In this document: piece after piece, positions 18,997 through 29,000 of the stretch
Numbering within the stretch: position 1 is the first letter of the stretch
How the letters are laid out: each line of letters opens with the position of its first letter
Assembly: GCA_964350605.1 (NCBI GenBank)
Contig: CAYGKP010000002.1
Location: 1-38,283, forward strand
Source: CAYGKP01 sp964350605
GTDB taxonomy: Bacteria > Bacteroidota > Bacteroidia > Cytophagales > JAAEPT01
Direction of reading: 5' to 3'
DNA: 38,283 nucleotides
Translations under genes and position numbers: made by a program
The notes under the pieces: model-generated
What the model saw: the letters and a program-made list of their open reading frames with translations, nothing else
Told to the model about the DNA's origin: nothing
Database searches by the model: none

Positions 18997-19186
18997 GACC
19001 GAATCAATGGAGGAAATCGTTTCCAATGAATATTTGGTACATGAATCACTAGACACATGGTATCATTCGGCATCCATGAAATCTCATAGCATTTCATTTG
19101 CTACATTGGTTGTGCAGTGGTCCTGATGGGGTCGCAAATTTTGTTGGGGTGATTGTCTATCTTAATGCATGAGCTGATCGAGAAAG

Positions 19187-19618
19187 ATGGACTACACTAA
19201 GCTTGTTCGATTCGTAATTCTATCGCTTCTATTCTTTTCGTGCACTAAGAATAACGCTTCATACGTAAGAGTTAAGCACTGTGAATTGGAGTCTGGAAAT
19301 GTTCTGGGAGATGGAGCATATTTTGCAAGAATTAGTTATCCATCATCTAGTATAGATACTTTATCACTCCAGTTGTTTTCCGATCGCCTGGACACGATTA
19401 GTATTAGGTGTTATTCTGGAATGAATTTACCGTGTGCCATTGGATTCCAGGGAGTTAATAAAGAGAGGATTGCAGTTTTGATAAACTCAGATGAGGTCAT
19501 ACCATTTATCCTGGATGAAGAGTTTAGGAATATTCGTCTTCACTTTTATCCGGATGCGGGGAGTATCAAGTGTAATGTTGTGGCCTATGATAGGAATTGT
19601 ATTTCCCCGAGATATTAA
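19187..19618 (+). CDS. Orphan small lipoprotein, possible relic immunity gene
   Basis: 143 residues; ATG 19187 is preceded by a purine-rich GAGAAAG. A lipoprotein signal is seen (VILSLLFFSC, Cys19), followed by a beta-rich mature domain with four further Cys (residues ~32, 75, 82 and 128 onward) and no recognised family. Composition is very A+T-rich (18 G+C of 60 at 19321-19380), unlike typA next door. It lies downstream of a displaced RHS-core fragment, where old immunity genes of exchanged tips are usually retained. The same general plan (short lipoprotein signal, ~125-230 residue beta domain) is seen in the candidate immunity protein at 17915-18661, but no clear sequence similarity between the two was noticed. 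Function is unproven. Confidence 0.55.
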   Translation: MDYTKLVRFVILSLLFFSCTKNNASYVRVKHCELESGNVLGDGAYFARISYPSSSIDTLSLQLFSDRLDTISIRCYSGMNLPCAIGFQGVNKERIAVLINSDEVIPFILDEEFRNIRLHFYPDAGSIKCNVVAYDRNCISPRY

Positions 19619-19789
19619 CTCTTTAAGATTTTTAATAAGTGCGGCGCATCACAAAGCCGGATAATCGGCCCCAAGTAGCCCCGCCCGACAACTAAACTGA
19701 CCCTTCCTGTCGATAGAACCGCCGAAGTCGGTACCTTCGCGCCGGATTCAACCTGCGCCAGTACACGCGCGCCCTTTCTCGCTCCCTAC

Positions 19790-21598
<1,809 letters not shown>

Positions 21599-21612
21599 TC
21601 TAACTATTTTTG

Positions 21613-21644
21613 TTGACATGGAAAGCTAAATTAGTTAGCTTTCC
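21613..21644 (+). promoter_or_regulatory. Palindrome overlapping a possible promoter before the 21648 gene
   Basis: A perfect 10-bp inverted repeat (GGAAAGCTAA, 5-bp spacer ATTAG, TTAGCTTTCC; 21620-21629/21635-21644) ends 3 bp before the ATG. It overlaps TTG (21613-21615), 20 bp, TAGCTTTC (21636-21643), which matches 7 of 8 bases of the Bacteroidota -7 box. If this is the promoter, the transcript would be almost leaderless and the palindrome could be an operator. It could also be an end structure for typA, but a clear T-run is missing. Confidence 0.45.
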
Positions 21645-21647
21645 CGC

Positions 21648-22523
21648 ATGACTAGTTCGCACGCGTTCCAGATTCTCGATGCCCTGTCGGCGGGGGTAGA
21701 CCCGCAGACCGGCGAAGCACTCCCCGAAAACAGCTTGCTGTATCGCCGCGAAGTGATCCGGGCGTTGCAGATGGCCCAGGATGCTTTGTGGCAACTGGGG
21801 AATCGATTCAGTGATCAGGCGTCTCAGGCGACTTCCCAGGAAGTGGTCTTGCCCGAGGAGTCATCGTTGCCAGTCCCAGTCAGTAAAGATGAAGCAGGCG
21901 AGGAAGAAAGTGACGGAAAAAAGAAGGAGGTAGTGCCCGCGGTTATCGAGCGGGGTTTGATGCTGCGTGCCATTGAAGAGGCCGCCGAGCAAAGCGACCG
22001 CCGGTTGTCGCCCGCCGCCTTGGCCCGTTGGTTACTTGGTCGTGGCAACCTGGAGCGAGCCGGGCGAACCTTCGGTGCGCTTCAAAGCCAATACGGCTAC
22101 CCGCAAATCAAGGCAACCACTGATGCATTTTTCTCGAATCACCCCGAATTGGTCGAGCCACGCCTACGGCCCTGGGATGATGAACCTGTGGCACTAGATC
22201 CGCTTTTCAATCGCTTGTCCGAGCGAGCGGTGGTTCAACTGCGAAGCCTGATTGCTGCGCTGCCCCATTCCAAGGCACGTGGTGGTGCAGGCTACATTCA
22301 AGCTGCACGCGAGCGGTACCCGCGTGCGTTTCAGCCCTGGTCGGCGGAAGAAATTCGGCTATTGGAGCGTGCGGTAAGCCACACGAACGACTTGCAATTT
22401 CTCTCCCACTCGTTTGGGCGCACGCAAGCTTCGTTGCTCGAACAGATCAAGCGGATTCGTTACCGACAGCGAATCGGGAGTGCAACCCCGGTTATTCCGA
22501 GAGATCGACACCCAGCTTCTTGA
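21648..22523 (+). CDS. Unknown protein with a SANT/Myb-like C-terminal DNA-binding segment
   Basis: 291 residues. The N-terminus (FQILDALSAGVDPQTGEALP, ending VIRALQMAQDALWQL) is a short helical module. I have an impression of similar 'L..G.DP.TGE.LP......VIRAL' modules at the start of hypothetical and helicase-related proteins, but cannot name a family. An acidic Lys/Glu linker (~62-95) follows, then a helical middle (RRLSPAALARWLLGRGNLER). The C-terminus, AFQPWSAEEIRLLERAV followed by FGRTQASLLEQIKRIRYRQR, has the W..EE...L plus recognition-helix layout of SANT/Myb-like domains. A nucleic-acid-binding role is therefore plausible, though no enzyme motif is seen. It overlaps the convergent OmpH-family gene by 32 bp at their 3' ends. 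Confidence 0.7.
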   Translation: MTSSHAFQILDALSAGVDPQTGEALPENSLLYRREVIRALQMAQDALWQLGNRFSDQASQATSQEVVLPEESSLPVPVSKDEAGEEESDGKKKEVVPAVIERGLMLRAIEEAAEQSDRRLSPAALARWLLGRGNLERAGRTFGALQSQYGYPQIKATTDAFFSNHPELVEPRLRPWDDEPVALDPLFNRLSERAVVQLRSLIAALPHSKARGGAGYIQAARERYPRAFQPWSAEEIRLLERAVSHTNDLQFLSHSFGRTQASLLEQIKRIRYRQRIGSATPVIPRDRHPAS

Positions 22524-23022
22524 GCACCAGGGGCGTGAGGTCACGGCCCGGTGCGGCATAGAGCAAGTTGGTTTCGCCCATGATCACCGACTGGTTCATG
22601 ACTACGGTGTACCCATTTTCCACAGCCACATCATTGATGGCTGTTTGAATTTTCATGCTCACTGGATTGATCAGCTCGGTGCGCCGCTGACGAAGTGATT
22701 GTTGATGCGAGGCTTTCAAGTCTTGGAGCCCTTTATCCAATTGACGCAGTTCGTTTTGACGTTCCAAGTCCTGTTCCGGAGTTAGGGTACCCGCTTTTCT
22801 TGCATCGAGATAGGCTTGGAGCTTCACTTGGGCAGCTTCCTCTTGCGTCTTGAATTCTTTGGATAACACTTGGCCATACGAAGTCAGCTCTGATTCGATG
22901 CTCTTGGATTCGGGGAGTTTGTCGAGAATGAATTCCAGGCTGGTATAGCCCACTTTGTCTTGGGCCTGTGCAGCGATGGGGATCAAAAGAAGGGCAAATA
23001 AGCCGAGGCGTAGCAGGTTCAT
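22492..23022 (-). CDS. OmpH/Skp family periplasmic chaperone
   Basis: 176 residues from ATG at 23022, which gives a clean signal peptide (LLRLGLFALLLIPIAAQAQ); longer in-frame starts add unlikely non-conserved residues. The mature protein starts KVGYTSLEFILDKLPESKSI, the classic Bacteroidota OmpH opening ('K.GYv....il..lPe'). A long charged coiled-coil arm (~50-125) follows, then the closing strand region INDVAVENGYTVVMNQSVI and NLLYAAPGRDLTP. It is the standard family length and better conserved than the OmpH-like protein of the RHS operon, so this is probably the general chaperone for outer-membrane proteins. It lies 121 bp downstream of the NUDIX gene on the same strand and may share its transcript. 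Confidence 0.88.
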   Translation of the reverse strand: MNLLRLGLFALLLIPIAAQAQDKVGYTSLEFILDKLPESKSIESELTSYGQVLSKEFKTQEEAAQVKLQAYLDARKAGTLTPEQDLERQNELRQLDKGLQDLKASHQQSLRQRRTELINPVSMKIQTAINDVAVENGYTVVMNQSVIMGETNLLYAAPGRDLTPLVLKKLGVDLSE

Positions 23023-23143
23023 GGGAATCAAGAAGTGTTGTTTGGTCGGCTGGTTGCAGAAACCGTACCAGCAGTAGAGTGGGTAGCCGAATTGGCAAGA
23101 ATTACCACAAAGGTGCGTCGATTGATGCAGGGGGGCAAATCCG

Positions 23144-23794
23144 TTAGGCGCGCAGCAACCATCGCAGCTCGGAAAGCACCATGGCTGTGGCTCCCCAAAC
23201 TTGGTGTTCCCCTGATTCGTCTTCGAGGGGAAAATATGGGCCATGCAGGGTAAGACCCTTGGGGTAGTCCAGGTGAATCAGTCCCTCGGTTAAGGCGGAC
23301 TCCCTTGTCAACTCGGCCAAGGGGAAATGGACCACCTGGTCGACTTCACGAGGCTCGGGTATGTACCGATGGAGCTTCTGGCTGAGCGCAACAAATGGGT
23401 AGATCCGAAATCCGCTGGCCGATACGTCAACAGGTGTAAGGCGCCCAACAATGGTATAGGCATCGGCAGTCAAGCCAACTTCTTCCCAGGTTTCACGCTG
23501 GGCCGTCGCTTCCAGCGAGCCGTCTTCCGGTTCGGGCTTCCCACCCGGAAAGGCGATTTGCGCGCTGTGCCAGCCCTCGTAGCTGACCCGCTTGACAAGG
23601 GTGATCTGCCAGTCTCCTGCCAAATCGGGACTGAGCAAGCAGAGCACTGCACTTTCGCGAAGGGGCGCGGATGTGCCGGTCTGTTTCGGCTCGTTTGACG
23701 AGCGTCCACCCTTTACGCGAAGCAATTGATGGGCCTTATCTCCTGGCAGTGGGCCAGCCAGGACAGTTGGAAGTTGTTCGAACAGCTCGGTCAT
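23144..23794 (-). CDS. NUDIX hydrolase, CoA diphosphatase (NudL) type
   Basis: 216 residues from ATG 23794 (MTELFEQL); alternative in-frame ATGs at 23812 and 23830 add 6 and 12 residues. The NUDIX box is AFPGGKPEPEDGSLEATAQ followed at once by RETWEEVGL. The wider spacing between GG and RE, with the preceding HSAQIAFPGG, is typical of the CoA pyrophosphatase/NudL subgroup rather than MutT. The catalytic Glu residues of REtwEE are intact. Such enzymes cleave CoA or its derivatives to phosphopantetheine and 3',5'-ADP with Mg or Mn. A C-terminal segment VWGATAMVLSELRWLL, also typical of this subgroup, closes the protein. It follows the nitroreductase gene on the same strand by ~48 bp and probably shares its promoter. 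Confidence 0.88.
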   Translation of the reverse strand: MTELFEQLPTVLAGPLPGDKAHQLLRVKGGRSSNEPKQTGTSAPLRESAVLCLLSPDLAGDWQITLVKRVSYEGWHSAQIAFPGGKPEPEDGSLEATAQRETWEEVGLTADAYTIVGRLTPVDVSASGFRIYPFVALSQKLHRYIPEPREVDQVVHFPLAELTRESALTEGLIHLDYPKGLTLHGPYFPLEDESGEHQVWGATAMVLSELRWLLRA

Positions 23795-23842
23795 GAGCGA
23801 AAGATGGCCCATACACTGATCATGGGGCAAACGGAAAACGAA

Positions 23843-24421
23843 CTAGCTGGGAAATTGGCCCTGGAAGGCGAAGTCTTCGATCGGTTTGCGCTCGCGGGGT
23901 GCCTTGGCTCGGTCTTTCAAGTCCTCGTGCACCTCTTCAAGAGGGGCAGGCTTCCCGATGGCCATCAGGCAAACGGACTGAATCCCTTCAGGCAAACCGA
24001 AAACATCGCGGGCTTTCTCGGCATCGTAGCCAGCCGCTTGGTGGACTTGAAGGCCTTCGGCAAGGGCTTGGTGGATAAGATTCCCGATTCCCAGCCCCAA
24101 ATCGTACTTGGCCGTGTGATTCGGCTTTCCGTTCTTTTCAAAGAACTCGGTGGTTAGTGCGAGCACTAGCATCGCTGCATTTTCGGCCCAAAGCTGATTG
24201 TAAGGAACCAGTAAATCGAGCAGTCGTTTGAAGTCGGCCTCGTCTTGTCGCAGGGCGTAGATCAGCCGCCATGGTTGCTCGTTGAACGCAGAAGGAGCCC
24301 AACGCATAGCTTCCAGTAATCTAGTAAGTACCTCATTATCAATAGATAATGGCTGAAATCCCATCGGGCTATAGCGTTCTTCAACGGCTGGGAGTAGGGA
24401 AGTGGTCTTGGTTGTCGTCAT
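23843..24421 (-). CDS. Nitroreductase family FMN oxidoreductase
   Basis: 192 residues, usual for single-domain nitroreductases. FMN-binding features: ERYSPMGFQPLSI near the start (the R-x-S-x-R/M pattern), MRWAPSAFNEQPWRLIYA (the 'aPSa.N.QPWrf' loop), and DLGLGIGNLIHQALAEGL followed by GIQSVCLMAIGKP. The family reduces nitro compounds, quinones or enones with NAD(P)H; the substrate cannot be deduced. The protein lacks a signal peptide and is cytosolic. Upstream on the minus strand TATGTTTA (plus-strand 24441-24448) matches 7 of 8 bases of the -7 box TAnnTTTG, but no TTG sits at the right distance, so the promoter is uncertain. It is divergent from the act operon across a 300-bp gap. Confidence 0.9.
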   Translation of the reverse strand: MTTTKTTSLLPAVEERYSPMGFQPLSIDNEVLTRLLEAMRWAPSAFNEQPWRLIYALRQDEADFKRLLDLLVPYNQLWAENAAMLVLALTTEFFEKNGKPNHTAKYDLGLGIGNLIHQALAEGLQVHQAAGYDAEKARDVFGLPEGIQSVCLMAIGKPAPLEEVHEDLKDRAKAPRERKPIEDFAFQGQFPS

Positions 24422-24496
24422 GGGGAGTAAGTTAAATGTCTAAACATATGATGTTGTTACGTAGTTCCCATCGCGTTCAACTGAGTTTTTTTCCGG

Positions 24497-24627
24497 TCGA
24501 GGCCGTGTTTGTACTTTTTCAAGGGGCTATCTGGATGATTCAGTGTATTTATAACGCTTCTAAATTGCCTCAAACTTCTCCTTGAGAGCAAGATAAATAC
24601 ACTGTATATCAAACAATTAGGCCTCGA
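24497..24627. repeat. 131-bp nested inverted repeats in the divergent promoter region
   Basis: Three nested perfect arm pairs: TCGAGGCC 24497-24504 with GGCCTCGA 24620-24627; GTTTG 24507-24511 with CAAAC 24610-24614; CAGTGTATTTAT 24541-24552 with ATAAATACACTG 24593-24604. A 5-bp CTCAA/TTGAG pair lies inside the loop. The block is A+T-richer than the genes on either side. It fits a decayed miniature inverted-repeat element, or a structured RNA or regulatory site. No target duplication was noticed and no gene is inside. Confidence 0.65.
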
Positions 24628-24671
24628 TTTGCTTTCCACCTAAAGAAGATGAATAAGGCCTCCCTGCGTGC

Positions 24672-24701
24672 TTGCTTTCTCAGGGGCCGCTATTAGATTT
24701 G
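24672..24701 (+). promoter_or_regulatory. Bacteroidota-type promoter for the act-cta operon
   Basis: TTG (24672-24674), 19 bp, TAGATTTG (24694-24701): an exact match to the -7 consensus TAnnTTTG with the usual spacing to the -33 TTG. Transcription would start near 24708, about 13 bases before the first ATG of actA. Confidence 0.75.
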
Positions 24702-24720
24702 CAGCGTTTCCTCGGGCCAA

Positions 24721-26067
24721 ATGTCCGATCCTCTAGGAAAGCGAATGGATAACACGACACCCAGCAGACCCGCCTCGACACGTACTCTTCGCGGTTACGT
24801 CTGTCTCTTGATGCTCCTCCTCCTCGGCAGCCCTTCGGCTGTGCAGGCGCAGGACCCCCCCGCAGAACCTGCAGCCGCCCCGGCGACTGAAGAGGCACCC
24901 GCCGCTGGCGGCGATCAAGCCGCGGGCGAGAAACTCTTCAAACAATATTGCTCGTCTTGCCACAAGGTCTACGAGGACTACACAGGTCCTGCGTTGACAG
25001 GCGTTCGAAATCGTCACTCGTTCGAGTGGATTGTCAAATGGGTGCACGGCCCACAGGCGATGATCGATTCGGGCGACCCAGAGGCTGTCGCTCTCTACGA
25101 GAAGTGGAAGACTTCGGGCGTGATGAATGCCTTCCCGACGCTTTCGGAAGGCGACATCGAGAACATCCTCACCTACATCGACAATGCGCCGCAGCCACAG
25201 GAAGCTACAACTGTCACCACTGACGGCGTAGAGACCACAACCGATGCGGGTGCTAGCCAAGGCCTCACGCTGCTGCTTGCGGTTGTTCTGATCGTCCTGT
25301 TGCTGGTACTGCTGGTGCTGGTCTTCATGGCCGCCATTCTATACCGCAGCCTCAAGAAGCGTGACGACCTGGATGATGACGACAAGGAGTACGTCAGTCA
25401 GACGCACAAACTCCTGCCTGTCCTCAAGCACCCGGCTTTCATTGGCATTGTGGGTACGATTGTCCTGGTGGCTGGGTTCCTCTGGCTTTTGAAAGGTGTG
25501 CTTTACGAGATTGGTGTCCAACAGGGCTACCAGCCGACCCAGCCGATTGCCTTCAGTCACGTCATTCACGCGGGTGAGCATGAAATTGAGTGTGTCTACT
25601 GCCACACTTCGGTCTATGAGTCGAAGAATGCCAACGTGCCTTCGGTGAACATTTGCATGAACTGTCACTCGGCGATCAAAACCGAGTCGAAAGAGATTCA
25701 GAAAATCTGGGCCTACGCCGATTGGGATGCGGAAACGCGCACCATGGGGCCGAACGCGAAACCCATTGAATGGGTGCGGATTCACAATCTGCCCGATCTG
25801 GCCTACTTCAACCACTCGCAGCACACCCAAGTGGCGGGCGTCGAGTGCGAGACTTGTCACGGCCAGATCGCTGAGATGGAAGTGGTGTACCAGTACTCGC
25901 CCCTGACAATGGCCTGGTGCATCAACTGTCACCGCGAGACAGAAGTGAACACCAAAGACAACGCCTACTACGACCAGTTGGTCAAGTGGCATGAAGAAAA
26001 CCGCGGCGAAGAGAACCTAACTGTCGAGCAGATCGGCGGTCTGGAATGCTCGCGTTGCCACTACTAA
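24721..26067 (+). CDS. actA: Alternative complex III subunit ActA, mono-heme plus penta-heme cytochrome c
   Basis: 448 residues from ATG 24721; ATG 24745 (MDNTTPSR) is an equally good start. The signal peptide ends AVQAQ (~44). Residues ~65-155 form a class I cytochrome c: CSSCH (77-81) and a likely distal Met135 in MNAFPTLSEGDIENILTYI. Two membrane segments follow (~181-207 and ~239-261). The C-terminal half is the ActA penta-heme domain: CVYCH (291), CMNCH (312), CETCH (376), CINCH (400) and CSRCH (443). ActA carries electrons from the Fe-S subunit ActB towards the oxidase in the periplasm. The fused N-terminal mono-heme domain is the notable feature, since a separate mono-heme ActE is encoded as well. 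First gene of the operon, behind a strong promoter. Confidence 0.93.
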   Translation: MSDPLGKRMDNTTPSRPASTRTLRGYVCLLMLLLLGSPSAVQAQDPPAEPAAAPATEEAPAAGGDQAAGEKLFKQYCSSCHKVYEDYTGPALTGVRNRHSFEWIVKWVHGPQAMIDSGDPEAVALYEKWKTSGVMNAFPTLSEGDIENILTYIDNAPQPQEATTVTTDGVETTTDAGASQGLTLLLAVVLIVLLLVLLVLVFMAAILYRSLKKRDDLDDDDKEYVSQTHKLLPVLKHPAFIGIVGTIVLVAGFLWLLKGVLYEIGVQQGYQPTQPIAFSHVIHAGEHEIECVYCHTSVYESKNANVPSVNICMNCHSAIKTESKEIQKIWAYADWDAETRTMGPNAKPIEWVRIHNLPDLAYFNHSQHTQVAGVECETCHGQIAEMEVVYQYSPLTMAWCINCHRETEVNTKDNAYYDQLVKWHEENRGEENLTVEQIGGLECSRCHY

Positions 26068-26090
26068 ATCGGAGACTCGTGAGCGATCAG

Positions 26091-29000
26091 ATGGACAGCA
26101 AACGCTACTGGAAAGGCCTCGATGAACTCATGGCTACCCCTGAGTTCGAGACTCAGAAGGACCAGGAATTCCCCTCCTCGGTGCGCGAAGGCATGGCCGA
26201 CGAGGAAAAGTCGGGCACCACTCGCCGTGACTTTCTCAAACTGATGGGTTTCAGCGTGGCAGCGGTTTCGCTGGCCGCCTGTGAGACGCCCGTCAAGAAG
26301 GTCATCCCCTACGTTAACAAGCCTGAGGACATTCAGCCGGGCATCCCCAACTACTACGCCTCGACCGTGGTGCGTGGGGGAGACTACTGCAGCGTATTGG
26401 TCAAAACCCGCGAGGGTCGCCCAATCAAGATCGAGGGAAACCCCAACTCGTCGGTTTCGATGGGGGGAACGAGTGCTCGTGTGCAGGCCTCGGTGCTGGA
26501 CCTGTATGATGGCTCGCGCCTGCAACGCTTCAAGAAGAAGGATGGCGTTGCGTTCATGGATATTGAGCTTGCCGAAGCCGATCAGCAAATCCGCAAAGCA
26601 CTCCAGAAAATCAAATCGGAGGGAGGCCGCGTCGCGCTTGTGACCGGACCGGTGCTCAGCCCAAACTTCCGTCGCTTAATTGCGCAGTTCCAAGCCAACT
26701 TCCCTGTCGATCACGTGGTCTACGAGGCCATGCCACAGAGCGGCTTGATCGAAGCCTACGGCGGCATCCTGCCCGATCACGATTTCGAGAAGGCGAAGGT
26801 AGTTGTGTCGTTCGACGCAGACTTCCTCGGTACATGGGTCAACCCAGTCCAGTTCTCGGCGCAGTACGCGAAGAATCGCAAGATCAAAGAGGGCAAGAAT
26901 GCCGTGAAGACTATGTCGCGCCACTACCAAGTGGAAGCGAACTTGAGCCTCACGGGAGCGAATGCAGATTACCGCTACCCCGTCAAGCCGACAGTGTTGC
27001 CCTACTATGTGATGTCACTCTACAACGCGGTCGCCGCCAAAACGGGTGCCTCGAAAGTGAGCCTGGGCGGCAACAAGTTGGGTGCCAAAGGCCAAGCGCG
27101 TATCGAGAAGATGGCCGCCGAACTGGTCGCCTCGAAAGGCAAAAGCCTGGTGGTCTGCGGTTGGAACGACATGTACGTTCAGGCCTTCGTGAAGGAGACT
27201 AACCGTCTGCTCGGCAACCTTGGCAAGACCGTGAAGCCGCAGGTTGCTGTGGGCACACGCCAAGCCGTCGACAAGAAAATGACCGCCTTCTTCGAGAAAG
27301 CGGTGGCTGGCAAGTACCAAGGCATTGTGCTTGGTGCCGATGTGAACCCAGTTTACACCCATCCGATGGGCGACAAGTTGGCTGCGGCCATGGGCAAAGC
27401 CAGCCTGAGCGTTTCGTTCAGCGATCGAATTGACGAGAGTGCTGATGCCTGTACCTACATCTGTCCCGGACTTCACGGATTGGAATCCTGGGGCGATGCT
27501 GAGCCGAAGACAGGCCACTACAGCCTGATCCAGCCGACCATTCAGCCGATCTTCAAAGGCAACCGTGCGGTTGAGGAGACCCTGCTTGCCTGGACTGGTT
27601 CCAACAAATCGGCCTACGACTTCCTGCGCGATACCTGGCGCACCCGCATTTTCCCGGCCAGTGGCCAAGTTTCGTTCGAAGCCTTTTGGGCCAAGAGCCT
27701 GCACGATGGGGTGTTCGAACCGAAGTTTGTCTTGGGTGCTGCACCGAAGGCCAAAGACCCCGAGCCAATTTCAGACAGCACGAATGTTGTCGTTCCTGCG
27801 CCCGTGATGGCCGTGGCCGACACGATGGGCGTTGCCGATGAGGTGGAAATGCTTGCTGCGTTGCCAACTGCAGTGCCTGAAGCCGAGAAGACCGAGGGTG
27901 ATTTCAGCATCTCGCTCACCAAATCCGCCGCACAAATCTCCACCAACTACGTGCCTTCCGAGGCAAATGAATTGGTGCTTTACGAGAAGGTCGCGATTGG
28001 TGATGGTGCCTACGCCAACAACCCCTGGTTGCAAGAGCTTCCCGATCCGATTTCGAAAGCTACTTGGGATAACTACTTGACTGTCAGCCTTTCCGACGCG
28101 AAGTCGATGGACTTGAAGGACGGACAGATCGTGGAATTGCTCGTGAAGGGCAAGACTAAGATGAAGGTGCCTGTATTGGTTCAGCCTGGTCAAGCACCCG
28201 GTTCGATGGGTCTAGCAGTTGGTTACGGCCGCGAGAAAGCCGGGAACCTGAAGCTCGGCGCAACCTCATACAAACTTTGGGAGATGAACGTCCAGGGCCG
28301 CGTGGCCATTGGCGTGAATGCCTACCCGTTGACCTCGATGATCGGTGGTCAGCGCAGCACGGTGACTCTTGGTTTTGATGTTACGGCCACGCCGGACTTC
28401 ACCAAGTTCGCGCGCACTCAAACGCAACAAACCGTCATGGGCCGCGCCAACATTCAGGAGGCGAAGCTCAGCGAGTACAAGAAAGATGCTGGCGCAGGTC
28501 GCTATCACCCGAAAATCGCCACCTCGAAAGGGAAGGTGAAGCCGGGCGAGGTCGACCTGTGGGCACCACAGACAAAGGACACACACGTCCACTACAACCA
28601 CCACTGGGGCTTGGTCATCGACCTGAACTCGTGCACGGGTTGCGGAACGTGTACCATCAGCTGCCAAGCGGAGAACAACATTCCGGTTGTCGGGAAGGAC
28701 GAGGTACTTCGTTCGCGAGACATGCAGTGGATGCGCATCGACCGTTACTACTCTTCGGGCATCGAGGAGGAAGCCGGCGAGGCGGGTCTCTTGAATAAGA
28801 AAACCGGCAAGCCACTAACGGCTGAGAAGTACGCCGAGAAACAAGGCATCGGCCAGTTCAGCTACCTGTCGGAAATGGAGCAACCTGCGGAGAACCCGAA
28901 GGTGACCTTCCAGCCGATGATGTGCCAGCACTGCAACCACGCACCTTGCGAAACGGTTTGCCCGGTTCTGGCCACAACGCACAGTACCGAGGGTCTCAAC

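Larger units (their letters stand above)
18662..19186. other. 525-bp gene-free stretch in the toxin-exchange region
   Basis: It holds a short RHS-core remnant (18672-18728) and three small inverted repeats: 18828-18835/18843-18850, 18978-18984/18990-18996, and 19076-19082/19091-19097 (ATGAAAT...ATTTCAT). I see no intact gene, tRNA or clear promoter. It separates the RHS operon from an orphan A+T-rich lipoprotein gene and looks like scar DNA left by tip replacement. Confidence 0.6.

Noticed and set aside
18662..19186. Attachment site, tRNA or CRISPR repeats in the gap
   Set aside because: Only short inverted repeats and an RHS-core scrap are present; no cloverleaf, integrase gene or regular direct repeats.
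21620..21644. Intrinsic terminator for typA
   Set aside because: The stem is good but A+T-rich, lacks a T-run, and touches the next start codon; an operator reading is at least as good.
26046..26091. Earlier ATG of actB at 26046
   Set aside because: It lies inside the last actA codons, including the CSRCH heme motif, and adds residues not typical of ActB; 26091 or GTG 26079 fits better.
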